The notes under the pieces are model-generated. The model had not been told where the DNA came from, did no database searches, and was given only the letters and a program-made list of their open reading frames with translations. From contig JADJPE010000005.1 in the NCBI GenBank assembly GCA_016713425.1, positions 4,562,501 through 4,626,500 on the forward strand: 64,000 bases of DNA, read 5' to 3'. Origin of the DNA: Deltaproteobacteria bacterium. GTDB lineage: Bacteria > Myxococcota > Kuafuiibacteriia > Kuafuiibacteriales > Kuafuiibacteriaceae. The translations under genes were made by a program, and so were the position numbers. Position 1 is the stretch's first letter; each line of letters starts with the position of its first letter. Positions 1 to 8,327 of this stretch are shown here, piece after piece.

Positions 1-438
1 CACGGGAATCGGAAACAAGAGAAGGTGCCACCCGATGGGGATCTCGAAGGCGATCATGAAGGGCACCGCGGCGAGCATGCTGAGCAAGAAGGTCACGAGG
101 TTCGAACCGACGACCGAGAGCACGAACAGCTCGCGCGGCAGAGGCACCCGGCGAATGAGGCTCGCGCTGTTCACCAGCGCGGAGGCGCCACCGACGATGA
201 TCGAGGAGACGTAGTTGTACGGCAGGATACCGAGCACCAGGATGAGCGGGTAGTTGGCGTCGCCGCGGCGCATGATGATGCGAAAGACGAAGTCGTAGAT
301 CAGCACCATCGACAGCGGTTCGAGGAGGCTCCAAAGGTAGCCAAAGATCGTGCCACGATACTTGATCTTGATGTCCCGAATGACGAAGTTCTGGACCACA
401 TAGCGATGCTTCTTGATGTGTTTGAAGACGCTCAGCAA
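1..438 (-). CDS. ABC-2 type polysaccharide/polyol-phosphate exporter permease (N-terminal part, runs off window)
   Basis: The reverse strand is open from a TTG at 438 to the window edge. It starts LLSVFKHIKKHRYVVQNF and continues with the typical ABC-2 signature: a cytoplasmic amphipathic start, then KYRGTIFGYLWSLLEPL before the first membrane segment, and further hydrophobic segments around NYPLILVLGILPYNYV and LFVLSVVGSNLVTFLLS. This matches Wzm/KpsM/TagG permeases that export O-antigen, capsule or teichoic-acid chains with an ATPase partner, which should lie to the left outside the window. A purine-rich GGAGAG lies 6 bases before the TTG; the next codon is CTG and could also start it. The gene is divergent from the oxidoreductase at 555. 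The nearby sugar aminotransferase fits a polysaccharide locus, but substrate cannot be told from this fragment. Confidence 0.85.
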   Translation of the reverse strand, partial: MLSVFKHIKKHRYVVQNFVIRDIKIKYRGTIFGYLWSLLEPLSMVLIYDFVFRIIMRRGDANYPLILVLGILPYNYVSSIIVGGASALVNSASLIRRVPLPRELFVLSVVGSNLVTFLLSMLAAVPFMIAFEIPIGWHLLLFPIPV

Positions 439-554
439 GCCGCTCTCTCCGGACGTCCCGGGGCTATAACACCGGCGAAGTCGGATGACACGTGCGCGAC
501 GCGCCGACCCGCGAGTTCGAAGGCCTGGAACCTCGGAAGGAGCTCGACGCAAGC

Positions 555-1832
555 ATGATAGATCGAGGGTTTGACCTGGGTTCTGCTCGGGGCGTCGACC
601 GGGGCGTCGACATGGATGTGGACGTCGTCGTGGACGTCGTCGTGATCGGGCTTGGCGTCGTCGGGGTCGCGATTCTCGAGCGTTTGGCGCGGCGAGCCAA
701 GGGTTCACGTTCACGATGGATTGTGCTCGGTCTCGACCAGCGTCCGCGCGTGGGCGGAGAGGTGAGTGCGCGGAACAGCGGCGTCGTGCACGCTGGACTT
801 CACTATCCCGCCGGCTCGCTCAAGACGCGGCTATGTCTTCGTGGCCAGGCGCTCTTGGAGACATGGTGTCGCGCGCGCGGGGTCCCTTTTGGTCGGCCCG
901 GCAAGTTGATCGTGGCCCAGAACGAGCACGAGAAGGGCGCGCTGGAGCGACTCCTGGTCCACGGACGGGAGCTCGGCGTCCCGGGCCTTACGCTCCTCGA
1001 TGCGCGCGCGACGCGAGCACGCGCGGAAGGCCTTGCCGCTGCGGCGTCGCTTTTTGTGCCGAGCACCGGGATCGTCGACCCATCCGCGCTCGTGGCCTCA
1101 CTCTCGACTGCGGCCAAAGACGCCGGGGCCGACATCGTCACCCACGCGAAGGTCTGCGGCATCGACCTTTGCGATGGTACCGACGGAACAGCCGGCTACG
1201 CAGTTCATACGACCCGAGGGCTCATTCGAACGCGCATGGTTGTGAACGCCGCTGGGCTCTACGCCGACGAGGTTGGGCGCCTGGTGGGCGCGAATGTTCC
1301 ACGCATTCACGCCTGCCGGGGAGACTACTTTCGGTGGATTGGTGGCGCAAAGCCGATGTTGCGTCACCTGGTCTATCCCGTGCCCGACGCAAGCGGTCGC
1401 GGCCTCGGCGTGCATCTGACGTTCGACCTCGAGGGGCGGATGCGATTCGGGCCCGATGCGTACGACGTGGACCAAAAAGATGACTACGGCGATCCGCCGG
1501 CCGAAAAGCGTGCACAGTTCGGCGCGTGCGTGCGTCGGTTGTTTCCGGCGGTGGACGACGAGGACCTTGCTTACGATACCTGCGGGATTCGTCCGAAGCT
1601 TCGAAGCAACACCGTCACCGTCCGGTCCACGCCTACGCCTACGTCTGCGTCTGCGTCTAGGTTGGAGTCTACGTCTGCGTCCGCGTCTGCGTTCGGCGAG
1701 GATTTCTTCGTTGCGGAAGATCCGCCGGGGTTTGTGAATCTCGTGGGCATAGAATCTCCCGGACTTACGTCTGCGCTCGCACTTGCCGAGTACGTTGAAG
1801 ATCGCTGGTTCGATCCCCAAGGCGATATCTGA
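555..1832 (+). CDS. FAD-dependent oxidoreductase, L-2-hydroxyglutarate oxidase (LhgO/DAO) family
   Basis: A Rossmann FAD-binding motif VVVIGLGVVGVAILERLAR sits near the N-terminus, followed by the family blocks SARNSGVVHAGLHYP and, near the end, GFVNLVGIESPGLTSALA. These are characteristic of the LhgO/L2HGDH branch of the DAO superfamily, which oxidises L-2-hydroxyglutarate to 2-oxoglutarate. ATG 555 is preceded by GGAAGGAG (12-base gap); ATG 612 and the upstream in-frame ATG 492 are alternatives. About 425 residues, close to the usual 400. Two oddities are visible: the N-terminus is built from degenerate 12-bp repeats (Val-Asp-rich), and a Ser/Ala/Thr-Pro insert at about 1629-1691 is made of hexamers of the gtctgc type, directly before the conserved C-terminal block. 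A TATAAC at 465-470 could be its -10 element, but no good -35 is seen. The exact substrate is inferred from family resemblance only. Confidence 0.8.
   Translation: MIDRGFDLGSARGVDRGVDMDVDVVVDVVVIGLGVVGVAILERLARRAKGSRSRWIVLGLDQRPRVGGEVSARNSGVVHAGLHYPAGSLKTRLCLRGQALLETWCRARGVPFGRPGKLIVAQNEHEKGALERLLVHGRELGVPGLTLLDARATRARAEGLAAAASLFVPSTGIVDPSALVASLSTAAKDAGADIVTHAKVCGIDLCDGTDGTAGYAVHTTRGLIRTRMVVNAAGLYADEVGRLVGANVPRIHACRGDYFRWIGGAKPMLRHLVYPVPDASGRGLGVHLTFDLEGRMRFGPDAYDVDQKDDYGDPPAEKRAQFGACVRRLFPAVDDEDLAYDTCGIRPKLRSNTVTVRSTPTPTSASASRLESTSASASAFGEDFFVAEDPPGFVNLVGIESPGLTSALALAEYVEDRWFDPQGDI
1630..1691 (+). repeat. Degenerate hexamer tract inside the oxidoreductase gene
   Basis: Units of the gcctac/gtctgc type repeat in frame and encode a Thr-Pro then Ser-Ala-rich loop that the enzyme family does not normally carry. 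Confidence 0.7.
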
Positions 1833-1956
1833 GGTGTTCTCGCTTCCGCCGTGGGCGTGCAGGCCGTGGCCGACCACGGACACTGACCTTGATTTCAGCC
1901 CACGAGAAGACCGTGAGACGTGCACGCGCCGAGGTCTTACAGTCAGGTTTCAGGCA

Positions 1957-3204
1957 TTACGCGCTCGTGGCCGGACCCCGACCAAAATACCGACGCACGG
2001 AAGCGATGACCCGTTGCTGCTGGGCCTCGGTGAGTCCCGGATAGATCGGGAGACCGAGCGTATGCGCGGCGGCCCACTCGGCCTGAGGAAAGTGAGCGGA
2101 GGTGGCGTCTGTGCCGGCGGGGTCGGTGTTGGTTGCTTGGCGCGTGATGCCGCTGGCGTTGATGAGGCAAGGCTGGCGGTTGAGGGGCGTGGGGTAGTAG
2201 ATCGCGGTGCCGATCCCTTCCTTTGCGAGATGGCCAGCGAGACCGTCGCGGTCGCGCTCCACGGCGACGACGTATTGATTGTAGACGTGGTTCGCGATGG
2301 CGCGGCCTTGGGGTTCGGCATCGGCCTGTGTCGGGGCTCCGCGGGGAAGCATGAGTCCTTCGATCCGAAGACCCGCGTCGTAGGCGGTTGCGATCCGACG
2401 CCGTTCGACGTTCCAAGCTTCGACGTGATCGAGCTTCACATTGAGGATCGCGGCTTGGATTTCATCGAGACGAAAATTCCCACCCACGATCGTGTGCTGG
2501 CCCTTCGCTTCCGCGCCGTGGTTTCGGAGTTGTCGGCAGCGTCGAGCGAGGTCGGCGTCGTCGGTGACGACCATCCCGCCATCGCCCATCGCGCCCAGGT
2601 TCTTGGTGGGATAGAACGAGAAGCATCCGAGTCGACCCATGGTCCCTGCGCATTTGGCAATGCCCGGGATCGAGCTCTGGCCGACGGCCCCAAAAGCTTG
2701 GGCCACATCTTCGACGACTGGGATTTCGTATCGGTCGGCGACGCGTACGATCTGATCCATCGGGGCGCATCGACCAAAAAGATGGACGGGCACGATCGCT
2801 TTCACCAGGCTGCGCCGGATTGGGTCCTCCTGGAGGAAACGCGCCAACGAAGCCGGGTCTATGTTGTAGGTGTCGCGCTCGATGTCGATGAAGACAGGGT
2901 GAGCGGAGAGCCGAACAATGACCTCGGCGGCGGCAATGAACGAATAGACTGAGGTTATCACAAGGTCGCCGGGTCGCACGTCGAGGGCCATCAGGGCGAC
3001 CAGGAGGGCGTCTGTCCCCGACGAGACACCGACCGCGAACTGGGCGCCCAGTGCGCGCGCGACGCGCGATTCGAACCTCTCGACCTCCGGTCCGTTGATG
3101 TAGCAACCGCTGTCGAGGGTTCGCATCACCGCGGCTTGGATGGCACTTCTCAGCTCGCGCATTTGCGCTGTGAGATCCTGAAAGGGCAGGTTGATGGGTC
3201 TCAC
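1957..3204 (-). CDS. DegT/DnrJ/EryC1/StrS family PLP-dependent sugar aminotransferase
   Basis: The protein transfers an amino group to a nucleotide-linked keto-sugar or a related cyclitol, usually for O-antigen, capsule or secondary-metabolite sugars. From GTG 3204 it has about 415 residues, the normal family length. Visible landmarks: substrate loop SGCYINGPEVERFE (about 32-45), phosphate-binding SSGTDALLVAL (61-71), PLP-ring Asp in PVVEDVAQAFG (about D166), and the Schiff-base lysine in SFYPTKNLGAMGDGG (K201). The frame stays open upstream to 3432, but that stretch is Arg/Pro-rich and overlaps the divergent FHA gene. GTG 3204 fits because GGAGAG lies just before it and the family start PINLPFQDL follows. 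With the ABC-2 permease at the window edge it suggests a surface-polysaccharide locus. It is convergent with the oxidoreductase. Confidence 0.88.
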   Translation of the reverse strand: MRPINLPFQDLTAQMRELRSAIQAAVMRTLDSGCYINGPEVERFESRVARALGAQFAVGVSSGTDALLVALMALDVRPGDLVITSVYSFIAAAEVIVRLSAHPVFIDIERDTYNIDPASLARFLQEDPIRRSLVKAIVPVHLFGRCAPMDQIVRVADRYEIPVVEDVAQAFGAVGQSSIPGIAKCAGTMGRLGCFSFYPTKNLGAMGDGGMVVTDDADLARRCRQLRNHGAEAKGQHTIVGGNFRLDEIQAAILNVKLDHVEAWNVERRRIATAYDAGLRIEGLMLPRGAPTQADAEPQGRAIANHVYNQYVVAVERDRDGLAGHLAKEGIGTAIYYPTPLNRQPCLINASGITRQATNTDPAGTDATSAHFPQAEWAAAHTLGLPIYPGLTEAQQQRVIASVRRYFGRGPATSA

Positions 3205-3286
3205 GGCTCTCCGACGGAACTGCGGCTTCGTCTTCGACGACGAATGTGGCAAGCTCCTGTGAAGACGGAACGTCCTTCGGCGGAAG

Positions 3287-5572
3287 ATGGCAACAGGGAT
3301 GGGTAGGAACGGTCGGTCGGGGCGGGCCAAGCCCGGCCGTGACCAGGCGGAGGGCGCATCAAAGCCCGGGGACACGGCTGCATCGGAGCCCGCCTCTGCG
3401 CCTGCGCCTGCGGTGCGGGGTGGGCGCAACACGACGATCGAGGTCGAGGCCTTTGAGGCGGCGGCCGATGGCGAGGGCCGCAGTTCCGAAGAGATGCTTC
3501 AGCCGGAGGATTTGCTGGACGATCCCGAGGTCACCGGGGGGGAGGCGGACGACGATCCATTTCGGCAGCGCACGGCGATCTTCGACAAGGGTGAGTTCTT
3601 AGGCGAACTGTCGGATCTCGAGGATCGACCCCCTGATACGCGGGCGGCCATCAGCGCCGAAGCTGCGCGGGCGCCAAAGGGCTTTCGGCTCATCGTCGTC
3701 AAAGGGGCAGAGCTCGGTGTCGAGTGGGCCTTCAAACAAGCCGAGATCGTGATCGGCCGCGACGACGATTGCGCGCTCGTGTTGACCGACATCGCGGTTT
3801 CGCGGCGCCACGCCCGCATCGTTCAAGAGGACGATCACTTCGTCCTTCACGACCTCGGAAGTGGCAACGGTACGTTCCTGAACGGATTGTCGGTTGACGT
3901 GAAGGCGCTCTCCTCGGGCGATGAGATCACGATCGGTGAGCGCACCCTTCGATTCGTCGAGCTCAACGACGCACCGGCGACGGCGGCCGCGTTTCCCGCC
4001 CGAGACACCCACCAAGATGAGCCGGCGGGCGCCGGCAGTTTGAAGCCGAACGCCAAGCCTGGCTCGAAAGTTGGTTCGACCCGCGGTGCTTCTGCGGCTT
4101 CCGCCGGCTTGGCGGCCTCGATGCCAGGCGTCGGGGCGGGGAGCTCGGCCTCTCGATCCCCAGACGGGAGCGTTGTTCCGGATGCGCTCGCTCTCGCGGC
4201 TGCGGCGGACGGGGGCTCGGCGCTCGAGTCGGAGCTCCCTCCGCGCGGGGCCGCGCTTCGTTCGGTCCTCACGTTGTTGGGCACCCTCGTGCTCGTCGGG
4301 GCGATAGGATTTACGATCTGGCGTTTCGTCGAGGGTCGTCAAGAGGATGCCCAGCATGCGGCGGCAAGCCAACGAGCACGCGTCGAGTTTCTCCAAGCGA
4401 TCGAACTCGTGAAAGTTCGGCGGTTTGGTGATGCCGCACTTCTCCTTGCACGCGTGTTGGCGGTGCAGCCGGACTACGAGCGGGCGAAGGAGTATCTCGC
4501 GCACTGCAAATCGGAGCTTGAGGTCTGGAAGACGCTCGAGTCCGCACGAACGCTCGAAGCGCGTGGGCGGCTATCAGAGGCGCTTCGCGAGGTCGAACGA
4601 ATCCAAGCGGAGACCAGCGCGTACGCGGACGATGCGCGGGAGGTTCGTGGGCGCATTGTTCGTCAACAAGTTGCCTCGATGCTGACCGAGGCACGGGTTC
4701 GCTTTCAGACGGCGGATACCGAAGGCGCCGAGAGTCTCGTTGAGCGCGCGCTCGAGAAGGTGCCGGAGCATGAAGGTGCGCGCGCGTTGCGGCGGGCGAT
4801 CGCCAAAGAAGCGCAACGCCGGGCGCGACATCGTGAACGGAAGCCTGTGCCCCCGTCTTTGCCTCGCGCTCTCGAGCCGGCTCGAGCGCTCTACCTACGA
4901 GGCAAGCGGGCGGCCGCGATCGATGCTGCCCACGCGGTTGGGACGCCCGCTGCGAGCACTTTTGCCGAGCAGGTTGCCCGGATTGGCGTGCTTCTCGCGC
5001 GTGCGGCGGCCGGGAGCACAAAGAAGGACGCGGCGAGCATATTGGAGGTCGTGCCGGAAGCGATCGATCTCGATCAAAGGCTCGGCGGAGGAGGCGGTGT
5101 TGTCCGGGAAGAGCTCGTCCGCCACTATGTGAACGGTCTTTATCTGCGCGGTGTCGAGGCCTATTATCAGGAGGACTACGCCGAAGCGTTCGATCGTTTC
5201 TCGCAGGTCCTCCGCTACCAGCCCGATCAGAAGTTCGCTGAGACGTGGATGGCTGAGCTTTCGAGCAAAGCCAAGGAGCTCTATTGGCAGGGCTTTGCGA
5301 TGAAGACGTCGGACCGAGCCCAAGCCGAAGCGCTTTTTCAGCGCGTTCGGTCCATGACCGACCCGACCAACCCTTTCCACAAGCTGGCGTCGCGTTGGTT
5401 GCTTGCTCCTCCCGGTTCGGGTAGCGACGAAGCCGCATCCTTGCCCAAGACGTCTACGGAATCGACCCGCGAAGGGCCGAACGAAGGAATGAACGAAGGG
5501 GGCATCGAAGAGGCCAACGAAGAGGCCAACGAAGAGGCCAATGAAGAGGCCAACGAAGAGGAGCGTCCGTGA
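3287..5572 (+). CDS. FHA-domain, single-pass membrane protein with TPR-like periplasmic region
   Basis: 761 residues. After an acidic, low-complexity N-terminus comes one FHA domain (about 133-225) with the phosphothreonine-binding residues in place: IGRDDDCALVL (R158), SRRHARI (S172, H175), LGSGNGTFLNG (N199). A Ala/Gly/Ser-rich linker leads to a single membrane segment (about 326-346, VLTLLGTLVLVGAIGFTIW) and then a long helical TPR-like part to about 725. The very end is a 12-bp repeat encoding E-E-A-N units. In myxobacteria such proteins read Ser/Thr-kinase phosphorylation at the membrane; the specific partner is unknown. ATG 3287 has GGAAG almost adjacent, so ATG 3299 is a possible start. 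The glutaredoxin gene overlaps its stop codon. Confidence 0.82.
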   Translation: MATGMGRNGRSGRAKPGRDQAEGASKPGDTAASEPASAPAPAVRGGRNTTIEVEAFEAAADGEGRSSEEMLQPEDLLDDPEVTGGEADDDPFRQRTAIFDKGEFLGELSDLEDRPPDTRAAISAEAARAPKGFRLIVVKGAELGVEWAFKQAEIVIGRDDDCALVLTDIAVSRRHARIVQEDDHFVLHDLGSGNGTFLNGLSVDVKALSSGDEITIGERTLRFVELNDAPATAAAFPARDTHQDEPAGAGSLKPNAKPGSKVGSTRGASAASAGLAASMPGVGAGSSASRSPDGSVVPDALALAAAADGGSALESELPPRGAALRSVLTLLGTLVLVGAIGFTIWRFVEGRQEDAQHAAASQRARVEFLQAIELVKVRRFGDAALLLARVLAVQPDYERAKEYLAHCKSELEVWKTLESARTLEARGRLSEALREVERIQAETSAYADDAREVRGRIVRQQVASMLTEARVRFQTADTEGAESLVERALEKVPEHEGARALRRAIAKEAQRRARHRERKPVPPSLPRALEPARALYLRGKRAAAIDAAHAVGTPAASTFAEQVARIGVLLARAAAGSTKKDAASILEVVPEAIDLDQRLGGGGGVVREELVRHYVNGLYLRGVEAYYQEDYAEAFDRFSQVLRYQPDQKFAETWMAELSSKAKELYWQGFAMKTSDRAQAEALFQRVRSMTDPTNPFHKLASRWLLAPPGSGSDEAASLPKTSTESTREGPNEGMNEGGIEEANEEANEEANEEANEEERP
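5507..5554 (+). repeat. 12-bp tandem repeat at the 3' end of the FHA gene
   Basis: Four copies of gaagaggccaac (third copy ends in aat) encode repeated Glu-Glu-Ala-Asn at the C-terminus. Confidence 0.95.
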
Positions 5573-5871
5573 CGGAGCAAGAGGAAGGCGAGCGAGACAG
5601 GTCTGGGAAGCCGGTACGGATCTACTTGGCGGATTGGTGCGGGTTCTGCCGCGCGGCCCGCAGTCTCTTGATGGAGCGCAAGATCCCTTTCGACGAAGTG
5701 GACGTCGATGGCGACGACGCAACGCGCACCTGGTTACGCAAGGCAACCGGGCGGACAACGATCCCGCAGATCTTCATCGGCGGCAAATCGATCGGAGGCT
5801 TCTCCGAACTGCGTGCGCTCGACGCGAAAGGCGAACTCGCCGAGTTGGTGGCCAACGCTTCGACGCCGTAG
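5569..5871 (+). CDS. Glutaredoxin (GrxC-type)
   Basis: A 100-residue thioredoxin-fold protein with the active-site block YLADWCGFCRAARSLL (CGFC, a glutaredoxin-like dithiol centre with Gly-Phe in place of the usual Pro-Tyr), the TIPQIFIGGKSIGGFSEL block with the cis-proline and GGxxxGG glutathione-binding turn, and the helix that follows. It reduces disulfides or glutathionylated proteins with glutathione; the gor gene at 9564-10919 supplies the matching reductase in this genome. The GTG start at 5569 overlaps the TGA of the FHA gene (GTGA), so the two are very probably translated together. The roughly 14 charged residues before the fold are not part of the usual family. Function is well supported; the reason for coupling to an FHA/TPR protein is unknown. 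Confidence 0.92.
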   Translation: MTEQEEGERDRSGKPVRIYLADWCGFCRAARSLLMERKIPFDEVDVDGDDATRTWLRKATGRTTIPQIFIGGKSIGGFSELRALDAKGELAELVANASTP

Positions 5872-5888
5872 CGGGGCCGGGGAGCATC

Positions 5889-6788
5889 ATGTTCAACAGG
5901 AAGTGTCCGATGCCTGAGTGTCCGAGTGCAGGGTGGCACCGCCGAGGATGGCGTCTTCGGGGGACTCTTGCCGCGAACGCGGCTTTCACCGCTGGCCTCG
6001 CGCTTCTGCCGGCCGCGGTCGGTTGCTTGACTACACCCCATCGCGAGCCGCCTTGCCGCGCGTCCAATGCGCATGGCACCGAATGCGTCAAAGGCGCCGA
6101 AGGTGTCGAAGGCGTCGAAGGTGTCGAAGGCGTCGAAGGCGTCGAAGGAGGTCACGGCGGTGCAGGCGGTTCCGGCCGGTCCGGCGGCGAGGGCGTGGAC
6201 GGTCATGCGCTCGGCGAGCAAGACCCCCGTGAGGTTGGCATGAACGAACGCGCGTTGGATTCGGTGGGCGACTGGTCGGAGGCGGTGAATGGGCTTAGGG
6301 CTCGGATTCTCGTTGCGCCTGCGCCTCCGGGTGAGATTCTTGCCCAGGTTGCGGTCGAGATCGAGAACGTCTCGGATATCATGACGCCGATTCAGATTCC
6401 GTGGGATGTCGATCGCGCGCTGGGCTTCTGGATCGTAGACCAATCCGGCGTCGAGATCGCTCCGGGCTCGCCGCCGATGAGCGTGAAGACGCCGGAACCA
6501 TTCGAGCTCGCGCTGCCCCTGAGGAGCACGCTGCGTTTGAACGTGACGACCTATGGATATGCTCTCCCCGCGAAAGACAACCTATGCCTAGGTCTCCCGG
6601 GTGGACGATCGTGGGCCATCGAGCGTCGCCTTTGTGCCGGCCTCGTCCTTGGGGCTGACCTCATCGTTGAGTCAACCCGGCCTGCGGAGGGCAACCGTCC
6701 GGCCCGAGGTCTCTGGCTCGGTCACATCAAGATCCCGGCGACTGAGATCCCGGGGTTCGATTGCCCAGCTCAAGAGTTCATCCGGTAG
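5889..6788 (+). CDS. Predicted lipoprotein of unknown function
   Basis: 299 residues starting at ATG 5889 with GGGGAG four bases upstream. The N-terminus has Arg residues, a hydrophobic stretch (AAFTAGLALLPAA) and a lipobox ending AAVGC, so it should be lipidated and envelope-located. Next comes a nine-base repeat encoding Glu-Gly-Val units and a Gly-rich linker. The C-terminal half (from about VNGLRARILVAP) is a well-conserved-looking beta-rich domain discussing no motif I recognise. It lies 17 bases after the glutaredoxin gene and may share its transcript. It is convergent with the lipoprotein at 6804. Confidence 0.7.
   Translation: MFNRKCPMPECPSAGWHRRGWRLRGTLAANAAFTAGLALLPAAVGCLTTPHREPPCRASNAHGTECVKGAEGVEGVEGVEGVEGVEGGHGGAGGSGRSGGEGVDGHALGEQDPREVGMNERALDSVGDWSEAVNGLRARILVAPAPPGEILAQVAVEIENVSDIMTPIQIPWDVDRALGFWIVDQSGVEIAPGSPPMSVKTPEPFELALPLRSTLRLNVTTYGYALPAKDNLCLGLPGGRSWAIERRLCAGLVLGADLIVESTRPAEGNRPARGLWLGHIKIPATEIPGFDCPAQEFIR
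6099..6143 (+). repeat. 9-bp tandem repeat in the lipoprotein gene
   Basis: Five copies of gaaggtgtc or gaaggcgtc give repeated Glu-Gly-Val in the linker behind the lipobox; degenerate copies flank it. Confidence 0.95.
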
Positions 6789-6803
6789 GCTCTTCTTCGT
6801 CGG

Positions 6804-8327
6804 TCAGAGGACCTCGAGGATGAGGTATTGAAGCAAGCGGTCCTGCGGCGTCATCTCTGGCGTTGCATCCTCGGACGTGTGGTAGCTCGAAACGAAAACC
6901 GCACCCTTTCCGACCGCGAACGTCGCGGTCAATGGGCGCACCGTGAGGCTCTGTCCCTGGACAGTCGGTGTCCCCTCAACCCAAGCCTTCGAGTTGGGGC
7001 CGACTTGCACCATGGCGGCCCAACCTCCGAGCCATCCCTCGATCTCGATGCTTCCGTCATCGGCGAGCACACCTACGCCGTCGAGCCAGGCGCGCATGTT
7101 GTCGTCGAGGACCGTGGCGTGGAGTGAGTCCATCGACGTTCCGACTTGGGCTGCGCCCCCGGGCTCCGGTGTCGTGCTTAGGCCATTGGTTCCGCCCTCC
7201 CACGCGACGAACTCGGGGAAGAGCTGTTCACAGAAGTCATAGGAGAGATCCGTACAGTAGAGGCGTCCGCCCTCGATCACCCATTGACGGAGCCCAGCGA
7301 CCGCGGTCGCGTTCGAGAAGAAGTCGCCCTCGAAGTCGTTCCCACAATTGAAGAAGATGGTTCGATAGGGGTCGAAGTTCTCCGGCTTGGCGATGAAGTC
7401 GAGAAACTCCTGATACTTGCCGTCGAGTGTTCTGTTTCCGTCGATGAGCTCAAAGTGTTCCGTGCCGAGCTCGAGGTGGCCGCTCGCACCAACCTGACCG
7501 AGTCCGATCTTGGCGAGCGTATCCTGGATGTGGTCCCAGCTCCCGGTGATGACGGCCATTTCGGCGAGCGTTCCGACGTCCGACAGTCCAAGCGTTGTCG
7601 ACTCGCGGCCCATCAGGACCGACTGCGTGGTTACGGGCTGATCGACGCGATTCGTGAACGGGCCCTTGTGGATGACGACGTGCGCCGCGGTCGGACAGGT
7701 GACCGGAACGCCTTCCAGTTCGAAGCTCCCGTCGAACCGGCTGTAGGTGTAGACGCAGTAAGGTTCATCGGGTGCGGGGCCTCCTTGGCCGGCCGGCTCC
7801 GGGCAGACGTCTGCGTCGGCTGTGGAATAGACGAGGGCACCACTGACGGGGTCGGTGCCGTTGGGTGCGTAGACGGTGCCGCGAAGAACGCTCGTGGGCT
7901 GGGTCCAAGGGCTGGCGTTGTTCACGACGACGTCGAGAGCGCGGAGGGTTCGTTGCCCGACCGCGTCCGTTGCCCACAGCTCGATGTGGTGTGATCCATC
8001 CGCGACCGAGGTCGTATCCCACGCGTAGTCGAGGGTCGTCCCGTTCTCCTGCGCGGCGACTTCTCGACCATCGATAAGGATCAGGATCTCGCGGATGCCA
8101 TCCGCGTCGAACGCGGAGAGGGAAATCGTTGTTGTGCCGCGGGTGACCGTGCCGCTCGCGAGGCAGGCGACAGTGATCGTCGGCGCGTCGGTGTCGGGCG
8201 TTTCGTCGGCCGGAGGCTCTATCGTCGTGCAGTGCACAGACAGCGCGCTGGCGAAGATGCACGCCGAGAGGTGGACGAAGACGTCAGCGAAGCGCAACGG
8301 CGTAGATCTGGGCGACGTCAGTTCCAT
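6804..8327 (-). CDS. Secreted or lipid-anchored protein with Ig-like and carboxypeptidase-regulatory-like domains
   Basis: 507 residues from ATG 8327, which has AGGAG eight bases before it and overlaps the end of the upstream gene by ten bases. The frame is open further up but only inside that gene. The N-terminus is a signal-like stretch ending near SALSVHC, a possible lipobox. An Ig-like/Big-type domain follows (ending VADGSHHIELWATDAVGQR), then a carboxypeptidase-regulatory-type fold (VLRGTVYAPNGTDPVSGALV to DGSFELEGVP). The C-terminal half (about 250-507) contains FFNCGNDFEGDFFSNATAV and WVIEGGRLYCTDLSYDF, reminiscent of glutamine-amidotransferase-like or cell-surface ThuA-type folds, but I cannot name it. 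Probably outer-membrane attached and working with the barrel-like protein encoded just upstream. Confidence 0.72.
   Translation of the reverse strand: MELTSPRSTPLRFADVFVHLSACIFASALSVHCTTIEPPADETPDTDAPTITVACLASGTVTRGTTTISLSAFDADGIREILILIDGREVAAQENGTTLDYAWDTTSVADGSHHIELWATDAVGQRTLRALDVVVNNASPWTQPTSVLRGTVYAPNGTDPVSGALVYSTADADVCPEPAGQGGPAPDEPYCVYTYSRFDGSFELEGVPVTCPTAAHVVIHKGPFTNRVDQPVTTQSVLMGRESTTLGLSDVGTLAEMAVITGSWDHIQDTLAKIGLGQVGASGHLELGTEHFELIDGNRTLDGKYQEFLDFIAKPENFDPYRTIFFNCGNDFEGDFFSNATAVAGLRQWVIEGGRLYCTDLSYDFCEQLFPEFVAWEGGTNGLSTTPEPGGAAQVGTSMDSLHATVLDDNMRAWLDGVGVLADDGSIEIEGWLGGWAAMVQVGPNSKAWVEGTPTVQGQSLTVRPLTATFAVGKGAVFVSSYHTSEDATPEMTPQDRLLQYLILEVL

Noticed and set aside
1783..2952. 389-codon open frame opposite the DegT aminotransferase
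   Set aside because: It is antisense to a clear enzyme with intact catalytic residues; long antisense frames are expected at this GC content and the translation has no family blocks.
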